NCBI RefSeq assembly: GCF_025947365.1
Contig: NZ_CP110012.1
Span: forward strand, 3,534,001-3,598,000
From: Flavobacterium sp. N502540
Lineage (GTDB): Bacteria > Bacteroidota > Bacteroidia > Flavobacteriales > Flavobacteriaceae
DNA: 64,000 nt
Reading direction: 5' to 3'
Positions 42,673 through 52,324 of the stretch are shown here, piece by piece (position 1 is the first letter of the stretch; every line of letters begins with the position of its first letter). The notes below the pieces were generated by a model that made no database searches, was not told the DNA's origin, and saw only the letters and a program-made list of their open reading frames with translations. Made by a program: the position numbers and the translations under genes.

Positions 42673-42757
42673 AGGAGCTAATCCCGCTATCCGTTGTGAT
42701 CTTTTTTGTTTTTAAAGAAAAAACAAAAAAGGATCTCCACTTCTATCGGGGCTAGGA
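42673..42757. repeat. Dispersed palindromic element, copy 1
   Basis: The ends read AGGAGCTAATCCCGCTATCC and CCACTTCTATCGGGGCTAGG. They flank an AT-rich inner palindrome (ATCTTTTTTG ... CAAAAAAGGAT). A second copy with matching ends lies at 61629-61711. It occupies the serC-serA gap. Confidence 0.8.
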
Positions 42758-42807
42758 ATTCTGTGTTCAATTCCTGTTTTTGGCAAACTAAAAACTGCGA
42801 CTGTAAA

Positions 42808-43878
42808 CTAAACTTTAGTTTCCAAAGCTTTCATTACATCTACTAAAACCTGAACACTTTCGATAGACATCGCATTGTAGATTGAAGCTCTGTAGCCACC
42901 AACTGAACGGTGACCCGGTAATCCTGAAATTCCGGCTTCTTTCCATAAAGCGTCAAAAGTAGCAGTATGATCGGCATTGTTTAGTAAGAAAGTAACGTTC
43001 ATCTTAGAACGGTCTTCAACTGCTGCTGCACCTTTAAACAATGGGTTTCTGTCAATTTCTGCATAAAGTAATTCTGCTTTTGCATTGTTTAGTTTTTCAA
43101 CTGCAGCAATTCCTCCTTTTTCTTTAATCCATTGTAAAGTTAGTAGCGAAACATATACAGCAAAAACAGGAGGAGTGTTGTACATACTCTCTGCTTTAAT
43201 ATGTTTAGCGTAATCTAGCATACTTGGAATTGTTCTTCCGTTTTTCTCCAGTATTTCTTCTTTAATCACAACCAAAGTGGTTCCGGCAGGTCCCATATTT
43301 TTTTGAGCACCTGCGTAGATTAAGTCAAATTTAGAGAAATCCAATTCACGTGAAAAAATATCAGAACTCATATCGCAAACCACAGGAACATTTGTTGCCG
43401 GGAATTCTTTCATTTGAGTTCCGAAAATAGTGTTGTTGCTGGTACAGTGAAAGTAATCAGCATCACTTGGTATTTCGTATCCTTTCGGAATATGATTATA
43501 ATTAGCTTCTTTTGAAGAACCTACGATAACAGTTTCTCCAAAATACTTTGCTTCTTTTATAGCGGCAGTTGCCCAGGTTCCGGAATCCAGATAAGCAGCT
43601 TTTCCATTTTCTTTCATTAAATTATATGGAGCCATTAAGAAGGCTGTGCTTGCACCACCTTGTAAAAATAGAGCCTGATACCCTTTTCCCTGAAGTCCCA
43701 ATAATTCTAAAGCAAGGGATCGAGCTTCCTCCATAACGGCAACGAAATCTTTACTTCGGTGCGAAATTTCAAGAATAGATAGTCCTGAATCATTAAAATC
43801 TAAAACGGCTTTTGATGCTTTCTCAAAAACTTCCTGAGGTAAAATACTTGGTCCTGCGCTGTAGTTGTGTTTTTTCAT
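42808..43878 (-). CDS. serC: Phosphoserine aminotransferase (356 aa)
   Basis: SerC makes O-phosphoserine from 3-phosphohydroxypyruvate with glutamate and pyridoxal phosphate. Landmarks include NYSAGPSILPQEVFEKA at the N-terminus, LFLQGGASTAFLMAPYN near residue 70, the PLP-lysine region IYAGAQKNMGPAGTTLVVI (Lys near residue 193), and GLPGHRSVGGYRASIYNAM near 320. Length is normal. serA follows. Confidence 0.95.
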   Translation of the reverse strand: MKKHNYSAGPSILPQEVFEKASKAVLDFNDSGLSILEISHRSKDFVAVMEEARSLALELLGLQGKGYQALFLQGGASTAFLMAPYNLMKENGKAAYLDSGTWATAAIKEAKYFGETVIVGSSKEANYNHIPKGYEIPSDADYFHCTSNNTIFGTQMKEFPATNVPVVCDMSSDIFSRELDFSKFDLIYAGAQKNMGPAGTTLVVIKEEILEKNGRTIPSMLDYAKHIKAESMYNTPPVFAVYVSLLTLQWIKEKGGIAAVEKLNNAKAELLYAEIDRNPLFKGAAAVEDRSKMNVTFLLNNADHTATFDALWKEAGISGLPGHRSVGGYRASIYNAMSIESVQVLVDVMKALETKV

Positions 43879-43971
43879 GGTTTTTGTTAATAGTCGAAAA
43901 ATTTAAAGACGCAAATTTCGGCAATAGGACCTGAAAAAGCGATAAATAATTCGAAATAATTGAACATATTT

Positions 43972-45045
43972 TTATTTTGTTGTTAACAAAAACGTTATAG
44001 TATCTACATTATCTGCATAATCCCACAAACGTGGTTTTTGGGTTTGCCCAAAAGAAATACTGTTTTGAGCTAAATTATTGCTAACGATGCACTGAATTTG
44101 TTCAGCATCAGCTTCTAAACGAGTCTGTAAATCTTCGATATTTTCATAAGATTCGTAAAAGACACTCGAAATAGGAGAGGCGTAACTTGGATCTTCTTTT
44201 AGAGTTAAAAAGCCATTGTCAAGCAGTTTAAAATTACTCATCAAAAACACCGCTTTGTTATAGTCGTAATTGTTAGCGTATTTTTCGTAATGAATAACAT
44301 CCTGATATTTGAAAATGGCCTGGAAAAAAGCATCAAAAGAATAATCTTTCGGAACAAAAAGTTTAGATACATTGCGGCATCCCAGACCAAAGTATCTGAA
44401 AATATCTTCGCCCAAAGCTTCTAATTCTTCGTGAGTTTCTTTTCCGTTTAAAATCGCAACCGAATTTCTGTTTTTGCGAATGATAGACGGCTTATCTTTA
44501 AAGTAATATTCAAAATAACGTGACGTATTGTTGCTTCCGGTTGCTATAACGATATCAAAATTTTCGAGTTTACCTTCCACGAAAGTGATCTTATCTTTTA
44601 GATTTTCATCTACAAAAATGAGGTATTTGGCTAAAAACGGCAATAAATGCTGATCGTTTGAAGATGTTTTTATTAAGGCCTTATTTCCAGTGATTAAAAC
44701 CGATAAAAAGTCATGAAATCCAACTAACGGAATATTTCCGGCAAGGATTAAGGCAACTGTTTTTTCAGTCTTATCTGCTTTCTCGAATTCTGAGCGGTAA
44801 GCCGAAAGCCATTTTTCAATGTTTTCTTCCGTCAATGCTTCTGCCCATGAATGTATTGCAAAATGCACCTGTTCAGGAGTGTACCATCCATTGTGTGATT
44901 GAGAAAGAGCAATCAGTTTTATGAAATCATCAAAAAACAGATCGTTACCTAAAACCGATTCATTTCGTGTGTTTTCTGCTTCAGAGAACTGACTTAAAAA
45001 TCGACCTAGTGCTATAAAAGACTGTTTTTTTTCGTTTTGTAACAT
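43972..45045 (-). CDS. Acyl-CoA reductase, LuxC-like (357 aa)
   Basis: An aldehyde-dehydrogenase-superfamily protein of the acyl-CoA reductase (LuxC) type. Features are ILAGNIPLVGFHDFLSVLI, the nucleotide region IVIATGSNNTSRYFEYYF, and the likely catalytic Cys in YFGLGCRNVSKLFVP. It should reduce fatty acyl-CoA or acyl-ACP to an aldehyde with NADPH. The frame is open to 45126, but the ATG at 45045 (MLQNEKKQSF) begins the conserved part. The ferredoxin gene diverges from it after a short gap. Confidence 0.9.
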   Translation of the reverse strand: MLQNEKKQSFIALGRFLSQFSEAENTRNESVLGNDLFFDDFIKLIALSQSHNGWYTPEQVHFAIHSWAEALTEENIEKWLSAYRSEFEKADKTEKTVALILAGNIPLVGFHDFLSVLITGNKALIKTSSNDQHLLPFLAKYLIFVDENLKDKITFVEGKLENFDIVIATGSNNTSRYFEYYFKDKPSIIRKNRNSVAILNGKETHEELEALGEDIFRYFGLGCRNVSKLFVPKDYSFDAFFQAIFKYQDVIHYEKYANNYDYNKAVFLMSNFKLLDNGFLTLKEDPSYASPISSVFYESYENIEDLQTRLEADAEQIQCIVSNNLAQNSISFGQTQKPRLWDYADNVDTITFLLTTK

Positions 45046-45051
45046 AAGTAA

Positions 45052-45083
45052 TTTGTTTATGAAAGGTTTTGATTGTAATTTTG
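45052..45083 (+). promoter_or_regulatory. Bacteroidota-type promoter of the ferredoxin gene
   Basis: TTTG (45052-45055), a 20-bp spacer and TAATTTTG (45076-45083), a perfect -7 box at ideal spacing, 115 bp before the ATG at 45198. The leader between holds inverted GTCAAAAGTC/ACTTTAAGAC-type repeats (45108-45190). Confidence 0.55.
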
Positions 45084-45197
45084 CACAAAAATAAGGATAA
45101 ATAAGTCGAAAGTCAAAAGTCATCAAGTCAAAAGAGAAGGATGTCTTTTTTTTGGCTTTGCAACTTTAAGACTTTTAACTTTAAGACTAAAAAAACA

Positions 45198-45548
45198 ATG
45201 GCAATAATTATAACTGACGAATGCATAAACTGTGGGGCTTGCGAACCGGAATGCCCAAATACAGCAATTTATGAAGGAGCTGACGATTGGAGATACAAAG
45301 ACGGAACCAGTCTTTCAGGAACCATAATTTTACCGGACGGAACTGAGGTTGATGCAGGTGATGCACAAACACCAATTTCTGATGAGGTATATTATATCGT
45401 TCCGGGAAAATGTACCGAGTGTAAAGGTTTTCACGATGAACCTCAATGTGCTGCCGTATGTCCAGTTGATTGTTGTGTGCCAGATGATAATCACGTTGAA
45501 GACGAAGAAACCTTGTTGAACAGACAAGCGTTTTTACACGGTGAATAA
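45198..45548 (+). CDS. 4Fe-4S ferredoxin (116 aa)
   Basis: Two cluster motifs are seen: [12 protein letters not shown] (C-x2-C-x2-C-x3-C-P, about residues 9-20) and [22 protein letters not shown] (about 76-97), the second with a 7-residue insertion. The 50-residue segment between them is long for a 2[4Fe-4S] ferredoxin. The frame is open to 45141, but the ATG at 45198 starts just before the first motif ([13 protein letters not shown]) and follows a good promoter. Its redox partner is unknown. A perfect terminator follows. Confidence 0.93.
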   Translation: MAIIITDECINCGACEPECPNTAIYEGADDWRYKDGTSLSGTIILPDGTEVDAGDAQTPISDEVYYIVPGKCTECKGFHDEPQCAAVCPVDCCVPDDNHVEDEETLLNRQAFLHGE

Positions 45549-45571
45549 TGAAATAATGATGTATTTGATAT

Positions 45572-45611
45572 AAACAAAAAATCCTGAGCGTTAGCTCAGG
45601 ATTTTTTGTTT
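45572..45611. terminator. Strong terminator after the ferredoxin gene
   Basis: An 18-bp perfect stem (45572-45589 with 45594-45611) around GTTA, A-rich and T-rich at the ends. It is the longest perfect terminator stem I found here. Confidence 0.93.
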
Positions 45612-45818
45612 AGTCGGATAACAGGTTTTTTTGACCTGTATAATTGCATAAAGTTTCTAACTGCTTAACCTGTTGGCTGTAATTATTTTTAAATACATAG
45701 AAACATAGGTTTAATACACTCAAATAAGGCGTTTTACTTATTTTAGGAGCACAGAGGCAGCTATGCGTAAGAAGCATGTTTTTATGTGTTTAATGTTTTT
45801 TTTTAACGGGTTAATTAC

Positions 45819-48485
45819 TTAAAAATTAAATCCAAGTCTTGCATAGTAGTATGCTCCGCTGAATCCCATCTGAACAGCATCCCAATAACCTCCTGCTTCA
45901 GTATTTCCTGTTTCATCTTGTTTGGTTGGGTAAACATTGAATAAGTTGTTGCTTCCAATGCTTAATTTTAGGTTTTTAGTCAATTGATATCCAACAGTTA
46001 AGTCAGTGATCAGTCTTGGATTGTATACATCATTTTCATCAGTGTAATCTACTAAAACTACTTTGCTGAATCTGGTGAATGCGATACCGGCATCAAATTT
46101 ATTTTTAGCATAGTTAAGGTTTAAACCAAATTTGTTGTCCGGAGCTGATGATAGTAGGAATGCTTTTTCACGTTTCCCAAAGAAAGTACCCTCGTCTAAA
46201 GTTCCGTTTTTTACATTGTCAATTTTCATGTCATTAATGTTTCCAACTAAAGTTGCACTAAACAATGATTCTCCGAATTTTTTCTTCCAGGCCAAAACGA
46301 TATCCAAACCGTGAGTACTGGTGTCTACACCATTCACGAAAAACTGGGCTTTATCTACACCAAGGTTTAAAGGTTTAGCATCAAAATATCCGGTAAGAAC
46401 AATACGGTCTTTTACTTTGATGTAGTAACCGTCAACTGTTGCAGTGAAATCTCCAAACGTAGCCGTGAATCCCAAAGAGGCATTTACCGCTTTTTCTTCG
46501 TTTAGTTTCTGAATCCCAAAAGCCTTGGTAACCGGGCTGTTGTTTGGAGCAAGTAGAACTTCGGTAGCTCCTCCTGCATTAAAATTCGTAAAACGCAGGT
46601 TGTAGTAAATTTGCGCCAGTGAAGGAGCACGGAAACCGGTGCTTACAGATCCTCTGAAGTTAACATGCTGTCCGGCTTTTACTCTTGCGGCTAATTTTCC
46701 GTTTAACGTACTTCCAAAATCACTATAATTTTCAAAACGAACCGCACCACTCAGTAAAAAAGACTCTGTGATGTCAAGTTCAGCATCAGTGTATAAAGAT
46801 AAATTCGTACGGCTTTTGTCTACCGTATTTGAAGGGCTGTATCCCGGAAAACCTTGTGAACCTCCAGGTCTTGAAATTGTTGGAGATGAAGTTGGATCTG
46901 TAGGATCGTAATCCGGATTTGGAATAGTTGGTGCACTTTGGGTTGTAGGATTGGTTATAGGCCTTCCGTTAGTATCATAAGTTGCATATGAACCTTCTTC
47001 TCCTGAAAAAATCGTAAATTTTTCCGTTCTGTATTCCGCTCCAAAAGCAAGGTTTAAACCGCTTAATACCGAATCATAGTTTTTAGAAAAATCAAAATTG
47101 GTTGTATTTTGAGTCAGACTGTGTCCTCCTGCATCAAATTCTGTTGGAGATTTCTCTTCTAAGGAAGCATTTATAGTTCCTTTGATGTAGTAATGAAAAA
47201 GGTTTTTACCGTAAGTATTGCTAAGATCAATGTTCCATCCGCTGGCCGTTTTAGTTCTAAATCCCGCAGCAAGAGAATTGTCTATAATATTAGAAGTAAT
47301 TCTAGGAGTGTATCCGCCGGGATAAACAGATTCCACAACTCTTTCTCCTCCGTTTCTCGTAAATGCATAGGCATCTGTATCTCTGTAATTTCGGCCTCCA
47401 AATGCATAAAACTGCGTTTTTTCGGATACCGGAAGTGATAAGTTTCCGAATAAGTTAAAACCCTGAATAGAAGCGTCTCCAAAACCTTTTCTGAAATCAT
47501 AAGCAGGTCTTAGAGTTTTGTTTTTGTTGATGTATTCAGTTGTAAAATTGGCTGAACCTCCTTTGTCACCAATAGCAACTCCATAGTTAGCGGCTACTTT
47601 TACAGATCCACCATCGAAAGATTGGTTTTTACCATAAGTATTTCCGTTTCCGTTTTGGTCTAGTCTGAAGTTTTTGGTATTAGGAGTTCCATCCAGAAAA
47701 TCACCTTTTGCATTGGTATTAAATGCTCCGTAGGTTACAGATCCTGTTAATTCGTCGACATTGTCATTTAGTACAATATTAATAACTCCGGCAATAGCGT
47801 CCGAGCCGTATTGGGCAGCAGCACCATCTCTCAGAATCTCAATTCTTTTGATTGCAGTAGCGGGTATGGCATTTAAATCAGTTCCCGTATTTCCACGTCC
47901 TCGGGTACCAAATAAATTGATTAATGAAGACTGATGTCTTCTTTTTCCATTAATCAAAACCAAAGTCTGATCCGGTCCCAGACCTCTCAGTGAAGCAGGA
48001 TCAACGTGATCGGCCCCATCAGATCCGGATTGTTTGTTGGCATTAAATGAAGGAGCAACATATTGTAATAATTGATTGATCTCTATTTTACCGCTTTGTG
48101 TCGTGACATCTTTTACACTAATAACATCAATCGGAACGGCCGAATTGACTACGGTTCTTTTGGTATTTCTTGATCCTACGATTACGACATCATTCAGGAC
48201 CTGACCTCCGTTTTCGTCTAAAGTAACGTCGGTTTTACTATTTGAAGAGGGTTTTTCTACATTTGCATAGCCAACATAGCTAAAAATTAAAATGGCACCT
48301 TCTTTTACTTTTATAAGGTAACCTCCTTCAAAATTGGTAGATACACCGTTTGTAGTTCCTTTTTCGAGGATATTAACTCCGGGTAGCGGATTGCCCGATT
48401 TATCTCTTACAACTCCTGATATTTCTTTTTGGGCGAATAGAAATGCTGTGTTAAACAGTATTAGTAATAATGCAATCTTTTTCAT
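45819..48485 (-). CDS. TonB-dependent receptor with CarboxypepD_reg-like N-terminus (888 aa)
   Basis: A signal peptide (to ...AFLFAQ) leads to a carboxypeptidase-regulatory-like beta domain (about residues 20-110, KEISGVVRDKSGNPLPGVNI, then GAILIFSYVGYAN). The plug domain (about 115-240) contains LRGLGPDQTLVLINGKRRHQ and IKRIEILRDGAAAQYGSDAI. A 22-strand barrel ends in YYYARLGFNF. The substrate is unknown, and there is no SusD-type partner next to it. The frame opens at 48548, but the ATG at 48485 begins the signal peptide. Confidence 0.95.
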   Translation of the reverse strand: MKKIALLLILFNTAFLFAQKEISGVVRDKSGNPLPGVNILEKGTTNGVSTNFEGGYLIKVKEGAILIFSYVGYANVEKPSSNSKTDVTLDENGGQVLNDVVIVGSRNTKRTVVNSAVPIDVISVKDVTTQSGKIEINQLLQYVAPSFNANKQSGSDGADHVDPASLRGLGPDQTLVLINGKRRHQSSLINLFGTRGRGNTGTDLNAIPATAIKRIEILRDGAAAQYGSDAIAGVINIVLNDNVDELTGSVTYGAFNTNAKGDFLDGTPNTKNFRLDQNGNGNTYGKNQSFDGGSVKVAANYGVAIGDKGGSANFTTEYINKNKTLRPAYDFRKGFGDASIQGFNLFGNLSLPVSEKTQFYAFGGRNYRDTDAYAFTRNGGERVVESVYPGGYTPRITSNIIDNSLAAGFRTKTASGWNIDLSNTYGKNLFHYYIKGTINASLEEKSPTEFDAGGHSLTQNTTNFDFSKNYDSVLSGLNLAFGAEYRTEKFTIFSGEEGSYATYDTNGRPITNPTTQSAPTIPNPDYDPTDPTSSPTISRPGGSQGFPGYSPSNTVDKSRTNLSLYTDAELDITESFLLSGAVRFENYSDFGSTLNGKLAARVKAGQHVNFRGSVSTGFRAPSLAQIYYNLRFTNFNAGGATEVLLAPNNSPVTKAFGIQKLNEEKAVNASLGFTATFGDFTATVDGYYIKVKDRIVLTGYFDAKPLNLGVDKAQFFVNGVDTSTHGLDIVLAWKKKFGESLFSATLVGNINDMKIDNVKNGTLDEGTFFGKREKAFLLSSAPDNKFGLNLNYAKNKFDAGIAFTRFSKVVLVDYTDENDVYNPRLITDLTVGYQLTKNLKLSIGSNNLFNVYPTKQDETGNTEAGGYWDAVQMGFSGAYYYARLGFNF

Positions 48486-48637
48486 GGTTAATTGAGTTTG
48501 GTTTATTGGTTTTTGTTCGTTTGTTATAAAAGTAACTATTTTTAACAAAAAATTAATAAGAAGTTTATTTTTTTTAATGATGTAGCCTTAAAAAACATTA
48601 ATCGTCATTTTTACTTCAATTGCGAGCTATTAAATCT

Positions 48638-48645
48638 TATATTTG
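48638..48645 (+). promoter_or_regulatory. Candidate -7 element of ychF
   Basis: TATATTTG matches TAnnTTTG, with TTG at 48620-48622 (15-bp spacer, short). The leader to the ATG at 48800 would be about 150 nt. Confidence 0.35.
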
Positions 48646-48799
48646 CAAAATTTTAAAGCCAAAAAATAATATTTCGGCACAAATACAAAAGGAATACAAG
48701 AAATATAACCTGTTAAAAACGACTTTGATATACTGAAAAACCGGTATAAAGAAGACTCGAAAGAAAAAGGTTTACATAAAAAACAAATAGAATCAACAG

Positions 48800-49894
48800 A
48801 TGAAAGCAGGAATTGTAGGATTACCAAATGTTGGAAAATCAACATTATTTAATTGTTTGTCTAATGCAAAAGCGCAGAGTGCCAACTTTCCGTTTTGTAC
48901 AATCGAACCAAATATTGGAGTTGTAAACGTTCCGGATCCAAGAATTAACAAACTGGAAGAATTGGTAAAACCAGAGCGTGTACAAATGGCAACTGTGGAT
49001 ATCGTTGATATCGCAGGTTTGGTAAAAGGTGCTAGTAAAGGAGAAGGTCTTGGAAATCAGTTTTTAGGAAACATTAGAGAGTGTAATGCTATTATTCACG
49101 TTTTACGTTGTTTTGATAACGATAACATCGTTCACGTTGACGGTAATGTAAATCCAATTCGTGATAAAGAAACGATTGATATCGAACTTCAGTTGAAAGA
49201 TTTGGAAACAATCGAGAAACGTTTGGAGAAAGTAAAACGTGCCGCTAAAACCGGAAACAAAGAAGCTCAGACTGAAGAAGCTTTGTTGAACCGTATCAGA
49301 GAAGCGTTATTGCAGGCAAAATCAGCAAGAACCATTATTCCTCAAAGCAACGACGAAGAAGTTTTAATGGAAGGTTTTCAATTGATTACCGCTAAACCGG
49401 TATTGTACGTTTGTAATGTTGACGAAGGTTCAGCTGTAAACGGAAATAAATATGTTGATCAGGTTCGTGAATTGGTAAAAGACGAAGAAGCTGAAGTTAT
49501 CATTCTTTCAGTAGGAGCAGAAGCGGATATTACAGAATTGGAAAGCTACGAAGAGCGTCAGGTTTTCCTTGAAGATATGGGATTGACTGAGCCGGGAGCT
49601 TCTGTGCTAATTCGTGCAGCATACAAATTATTAAAACAGCAAACTTACTTTACAGCCGGTGTAAAAGAAGTTCGTGCCTGGACCATCAATATTGGAGCTA
49701 CAGCACCACAAGCTGCCGGAGTTATTCATACTGATTTTGAAAAAGGATTCATTCGTGCGGAGGTAATTTCATACGAAGATTACGTTCAGTACGGTTCTGA
49801 AGCAAAAGCAAAAGAAGCTGGGAAATTCAAAGTGGAAGGAAAAGAATATATCGTAAAAGATGGTGATGTAATGCATTTCCGTTTTAACGTTTAA
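48800..49894 (+). CDS. ychF: Ribosome-associated ATPase YchF (364 aa)
   Basis: An Obg-family P-loop protein: G1 GLPNVGKSTLFN, then ANFPFCTIEPN, the G3 region DIAGLVKGASKGEGLGNQFL and NVDEGS in place of NKxD, which explains ATP over GTP preference. The C-terminal TGS-like domain is present (AWTINIGATAPQAAGVIHTD, VKDGDVMHFRFNV). It binds ribosomes and acts in stress and translation control. Length is typical. Confidence 0.97.
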   Translation: MKAGIVGLPNVGKSTLFNCLSNAKAQSANFPFCTIEPNIGVVNVPDPRINKLEELVKPERVQMATVDIVDIAGLVKGASKGEGLGNQFLGNIRECNAIIHVLRCFDNDNIVHVDGNVNPIRDKETIDIELQLKDLETIEKRLEKVKRAAKTGNKEAQTEEALLNRIREALLQAKSARTIIPQSNDEEVLMEGFQLITAKPVLYVCNVDEGSAVNGNKYVDQVRELVKDEEAEVIILSVGAEADITELESYEERQVFLEDMGLTEPGASVLIRAAYKLLKQQTYFTAGVKEVRAWTINIGATAPQAAGVIHTDFEKGFIRAEVISYEDYVQYGSEAKAKEAGKFKVEGKEYIVKDGDVMHFRFNV

Positions 49895-49938
49895 TTTTTT
49901 TTTAGAGAAAATAGAATAGAGAATAAAGAAGATAGACT

Positions 49939-49968
49939 AAAAACTGCTGGAGCAATTCAGCAGTTTTT
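49939..49968 (+). terminator. Terminator of ychF
   Basis: AAAAACTGCTG (49939-49949) pairs with CAGCAGTTTTT (49958-49968), loop 8 nt, followed by T. Confidence 0.85.
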
Positions 49969-50017
49969 TTATGCACAAAAGTTATTGTTATCTGTATTTT
50001 GAGGTTAAAGAAAGTCA

Positions 50018-50078
50018 TCGTCAGGCTGAGCGAAGTCGAAGCTTCGCATAGTTTGTCATTTCGAGTCTCGTTCCTTGA
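50018..50078. repeat. Composite repeat sharing words with other gaps
   Basis: It contains GGCTGAGCGAAG (as in the 24466-24600 array) and GTCATTTCGA (as in the 26250-26338 palindrome), with GAAGTCGAAGCTTCG between. It lies in the 340-bp gap between ychF and the TIGR02117 gene. The rest of that gap, apart from the terminator, shows nothing more. Confidence 0.7.
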
Positions 50079-50235
50079 AATAAAAAAAAATGAACTTAAA
50101 AATCCGTTTAAATCCGCGCTTTCGCATGCGCGAATCGGTATAATTTGTGTGTAATTTGTAAGAAGCAAAAAAAATGGCTCAAAAATTGGTTACAGAAAAA
50201 TTAACCAATTATCAATCTAAAAACAACCAATCAAA

Positions 50236-50913
50236 ATGCTAAAAAAATCTTTCAAATTTCTGGGCTGGACACTTTTCGGGATCTTTACTTTTCTTGCTTT
50301 ATATGTCACAGCCGTATTATTGATTTCCAGAATTACAGTTAACTCCACTATTGACAAAATTGACGAACAAAATGCAATTCCGATTTATATTCTTTCCAAT
50401 GGAGTGCACACAGATATAGTGGTTCCGATTGTTACCGAAGTCAAAGATTGGAGAAAGGAAATTCAGTTTGATCAGACAGAATCCAACGATACACTGGCAA
50501 AATTTGTAGCTTTTGGCTGGGGTGATAAAGGTTTTTATCTCGATACGCCTGAATGGTCAGATTTAAAAGCGAGTACGGCTTTAAAAGCTATATTTGGGGT
50601 GAGTTCGTCAGCAATGCACACCACATTTTTTAAGCAATTACGCGAAGGTGAAGATTGCAAACGTATTTTGGTTTCTAAAGAAAACTATCAAAAATTAGTA
50701 AACTATATCTCAGAGAGTTTTAATAATCCGGAGAATCCTGAATGGATTGAGGGACATAGTTATGGGAAAAAGGATGCTTTTTATGAGGCAAAAGGAAGTT
50801 ATAGTCTGTTTTATACGTGTAACACCTGGGCAAACTGCGCATTAAAAGCGGCAAATCAAAAAGCGAGTTTATGGACGATTTATGATAAAGGAATTTTTTA
50901 TCATTACCAGTAA
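50236..50913 (+). CDS. TIGR02117 (DUF2459) family protein (225 aa)
   Basis: One N-terminal hydrophobic segment (about residues 8-30) is followed by a periplasmic-type domain with SNGVHTDIVVPIV (about 50-62), FVAFGWGDKGFYLDTPEW (about 92-109), the long FGVSSSAMHTTFFK segment and YTCNTWANCALKAA near the C-terminus (Cys near 196). These conserved positions mark the family, whose function is unknown; a His and Cys arrangement resembling a Cys-peptidase-like site may exist. An A/C-rich leader precedes the ATG. Confidence 0.85.
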   Translation: MLKKSFKFLGWTLFGIFTFLALYVTAVLLISRITVNSTIDKIDEQNAIPIYILSNGVHTDIVVPIVTEVKDWRKEIQFDQTESNDTLAKFVAFGWGDKGFYLDTPEWSDLKASTALKAIFGVSSSAMHTTFFKQLREGEDCKRILVSKENYQKLVNYISESFNNPENPEWIEGHSYGKKDAFYEAKGSYSLFYTCNTWANCALKAANQKASLWTIYDKGIFYHYQ

Positions 50914-51271
50914 AAAGAAAAAGACGCCCTTAAGAGTGTTCAGTCGCTAGGGGACAAAAACTTAGGGGGATTGTGGATGTTCCCCGTATTGAATCTCTAC
51001 AAAACAATTTTTGAGGTTAGATGATAGTGTTATGTAGTTTAAGGAGACAATGACTATGGTTGATTACAAGTGGCAATACCATTTAGGTGCAATAAAATAT
51101 ACTCCGCCAGGAGTAAAATATCGGTAGAAAGAATAAGGCCCCCATTGAAAAAATGTCCGTAGGGATTATATGTGTTTCCAGATGAGATTTTATAGGAAAA
51201 AAATATGGCATGGTAAAAATGTAAAAATTATCTGAAATACAGGAATTTAATCTTTTGTTTATTCTTTAAAT
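50914..51271. other. 358-bp gap without a recognisable gene
   Basis: I see no terminator or family-like text. One mini-frame (51050-51127, 25 codons) has an AAGGAG stretch just upstream, but its product shows no features. It may be degraded sequence. Confidence 0.5.
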
Positions 51272-52228
51272 TTGAAAGAATATCAAAAAACGAATCTTGT
51301 GGAAAATCAAAATATTCTGTCGAAAACCTGGTATTTGTTACGAACCACTATTTTAGAGTTCAATGACGATAATGCCATCAAGCTAAGCGCAGCTTTGTCG
51401 TATTATACCATATTTGCATTACCGCCTTTATTGATCATTATTATAACCATCTGCGGTTTCTTTTTTGGAGAAGAGGCGGTAACCGGGGAGTTGTACGGGC
51501 AAATCAACCGTTTAGTAGGGAACGATGCCGCAATTCAAATTCAGGACGCAATCAAAAATGTGCAATTGTCTGATAGTAATGTTTTTGTAACAATTTTTGG
51601 AGTTGTGATGCTTTTAATAGGAGCTTCGGGAGTTTTTGCCGAAATACAAAGTTCAATTAATTTTATCTGGGGGCTGCGCGCGAAACCGAACAAAGGGCTT
51701 AAAAAATTCATTCAGAATCGGATTATGTCTTTCTCTATGATTGTTTCTGTTGGATTTCTAATGCTCGTAAGTTTAATGTTAAATGCGGTTTTAGATGTCT
51801 TAAATGCGAGATTAAAACTATATTTAGCCGACAGTACAGTGTATTTGTTTTACGTCATAAATTTGATCATTGTTTTAGGTAGTATCACCTTGCTTTTTGC
51901 AATTATATTCCGAACTTTACCAGATGGCCTTATAAAGTGGAAAGACGCTTTCATTGGCGCCGGGTGTACCGCAATCCTTTTTATGATAGGTAAATTTGCA
52001 ATTGGATTTTATTTGGGAAACTCAACAATTGCAAGTGTTTATGGCGCAGCAGGATCAGTAATAATCATTTTGGTTTGGGTGTATTATTCCGCAATTATTT
52101 TATATTTTGGAGCCGAGTTTACTAAAGTATATGCTAAAACGTACGGAGGGAAGATTGCTCCGAATGGCTATTCGGTCGAAATTAAAAAAGAGATATTTGA
52201 AATTCAAGAACAAACAGAAATTTCATAA
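51272..52228 (+). CDS. YihY/BrkB-family inner-membrane protein (318 aa)
   Basis: Six hydrophobic helices are arranged as in YihY/virulence factor BrkB-type proteins. Motifs include LSAALSYYTIFALPPLLIII near residue 38, GVVMLLIGASGVFAEIQSSI near 110, and YGAAGSVIIILVWVYYSAII near 255. The family is found widely and its substrate is not known. The start is a TTG at 51272; a TAAATTTG box at 51267-51274 overlaps it, so a GTG at 51299 is an alternative start if that box is a promoter. Confidence 0.88.
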   Translation: MKEYQKTNLVENQNILSKTWYLLRTTILEFNDDNAIKLSAALSYYTIFALPPLLIIIITICGFFFGEEAVTGELYGQINRLVGNDAAIQIQDAIKNVQLSDSNVFVTIFGVVMLLIGASGVFAEIQSSINFIWGLRAKPNKGLKKFIQNRIMSFSMIVSVGFLMLVSLMLNAVLDVLNARLKLYLADSTVYLFYVINLIIVLGSITLLFAIIFRTLPDGLIKWKDAFIGAGCTAILFMIGKFAIGFYLGNSTIASVYGAAGSVIIILVWVYYSAIILYFGAEFTKVYAKTYGGKIAPNGYSVEIKKEIFEIQEQTEIS

Positions 52229-52324
52229 GTTTTGATGATTCAGAAATGTAGTTTATGGTTTTATGGAAATACTTAAAACAGGTGAAACGGGTAACAAAAA
52301 ACAGTAAATTTTAAAATAAAGTAT

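Noticed and set aside
49902..50168. 88-codon minus-strand frame
   Set aside because: It runs through a terminator and a composite repeat; no protein-like pattern.
51050..51127. 25-codon frame with an AAGGAG upstream
   Set aside because: Product has no feature, and no coupling to a neighbour; too short to call.
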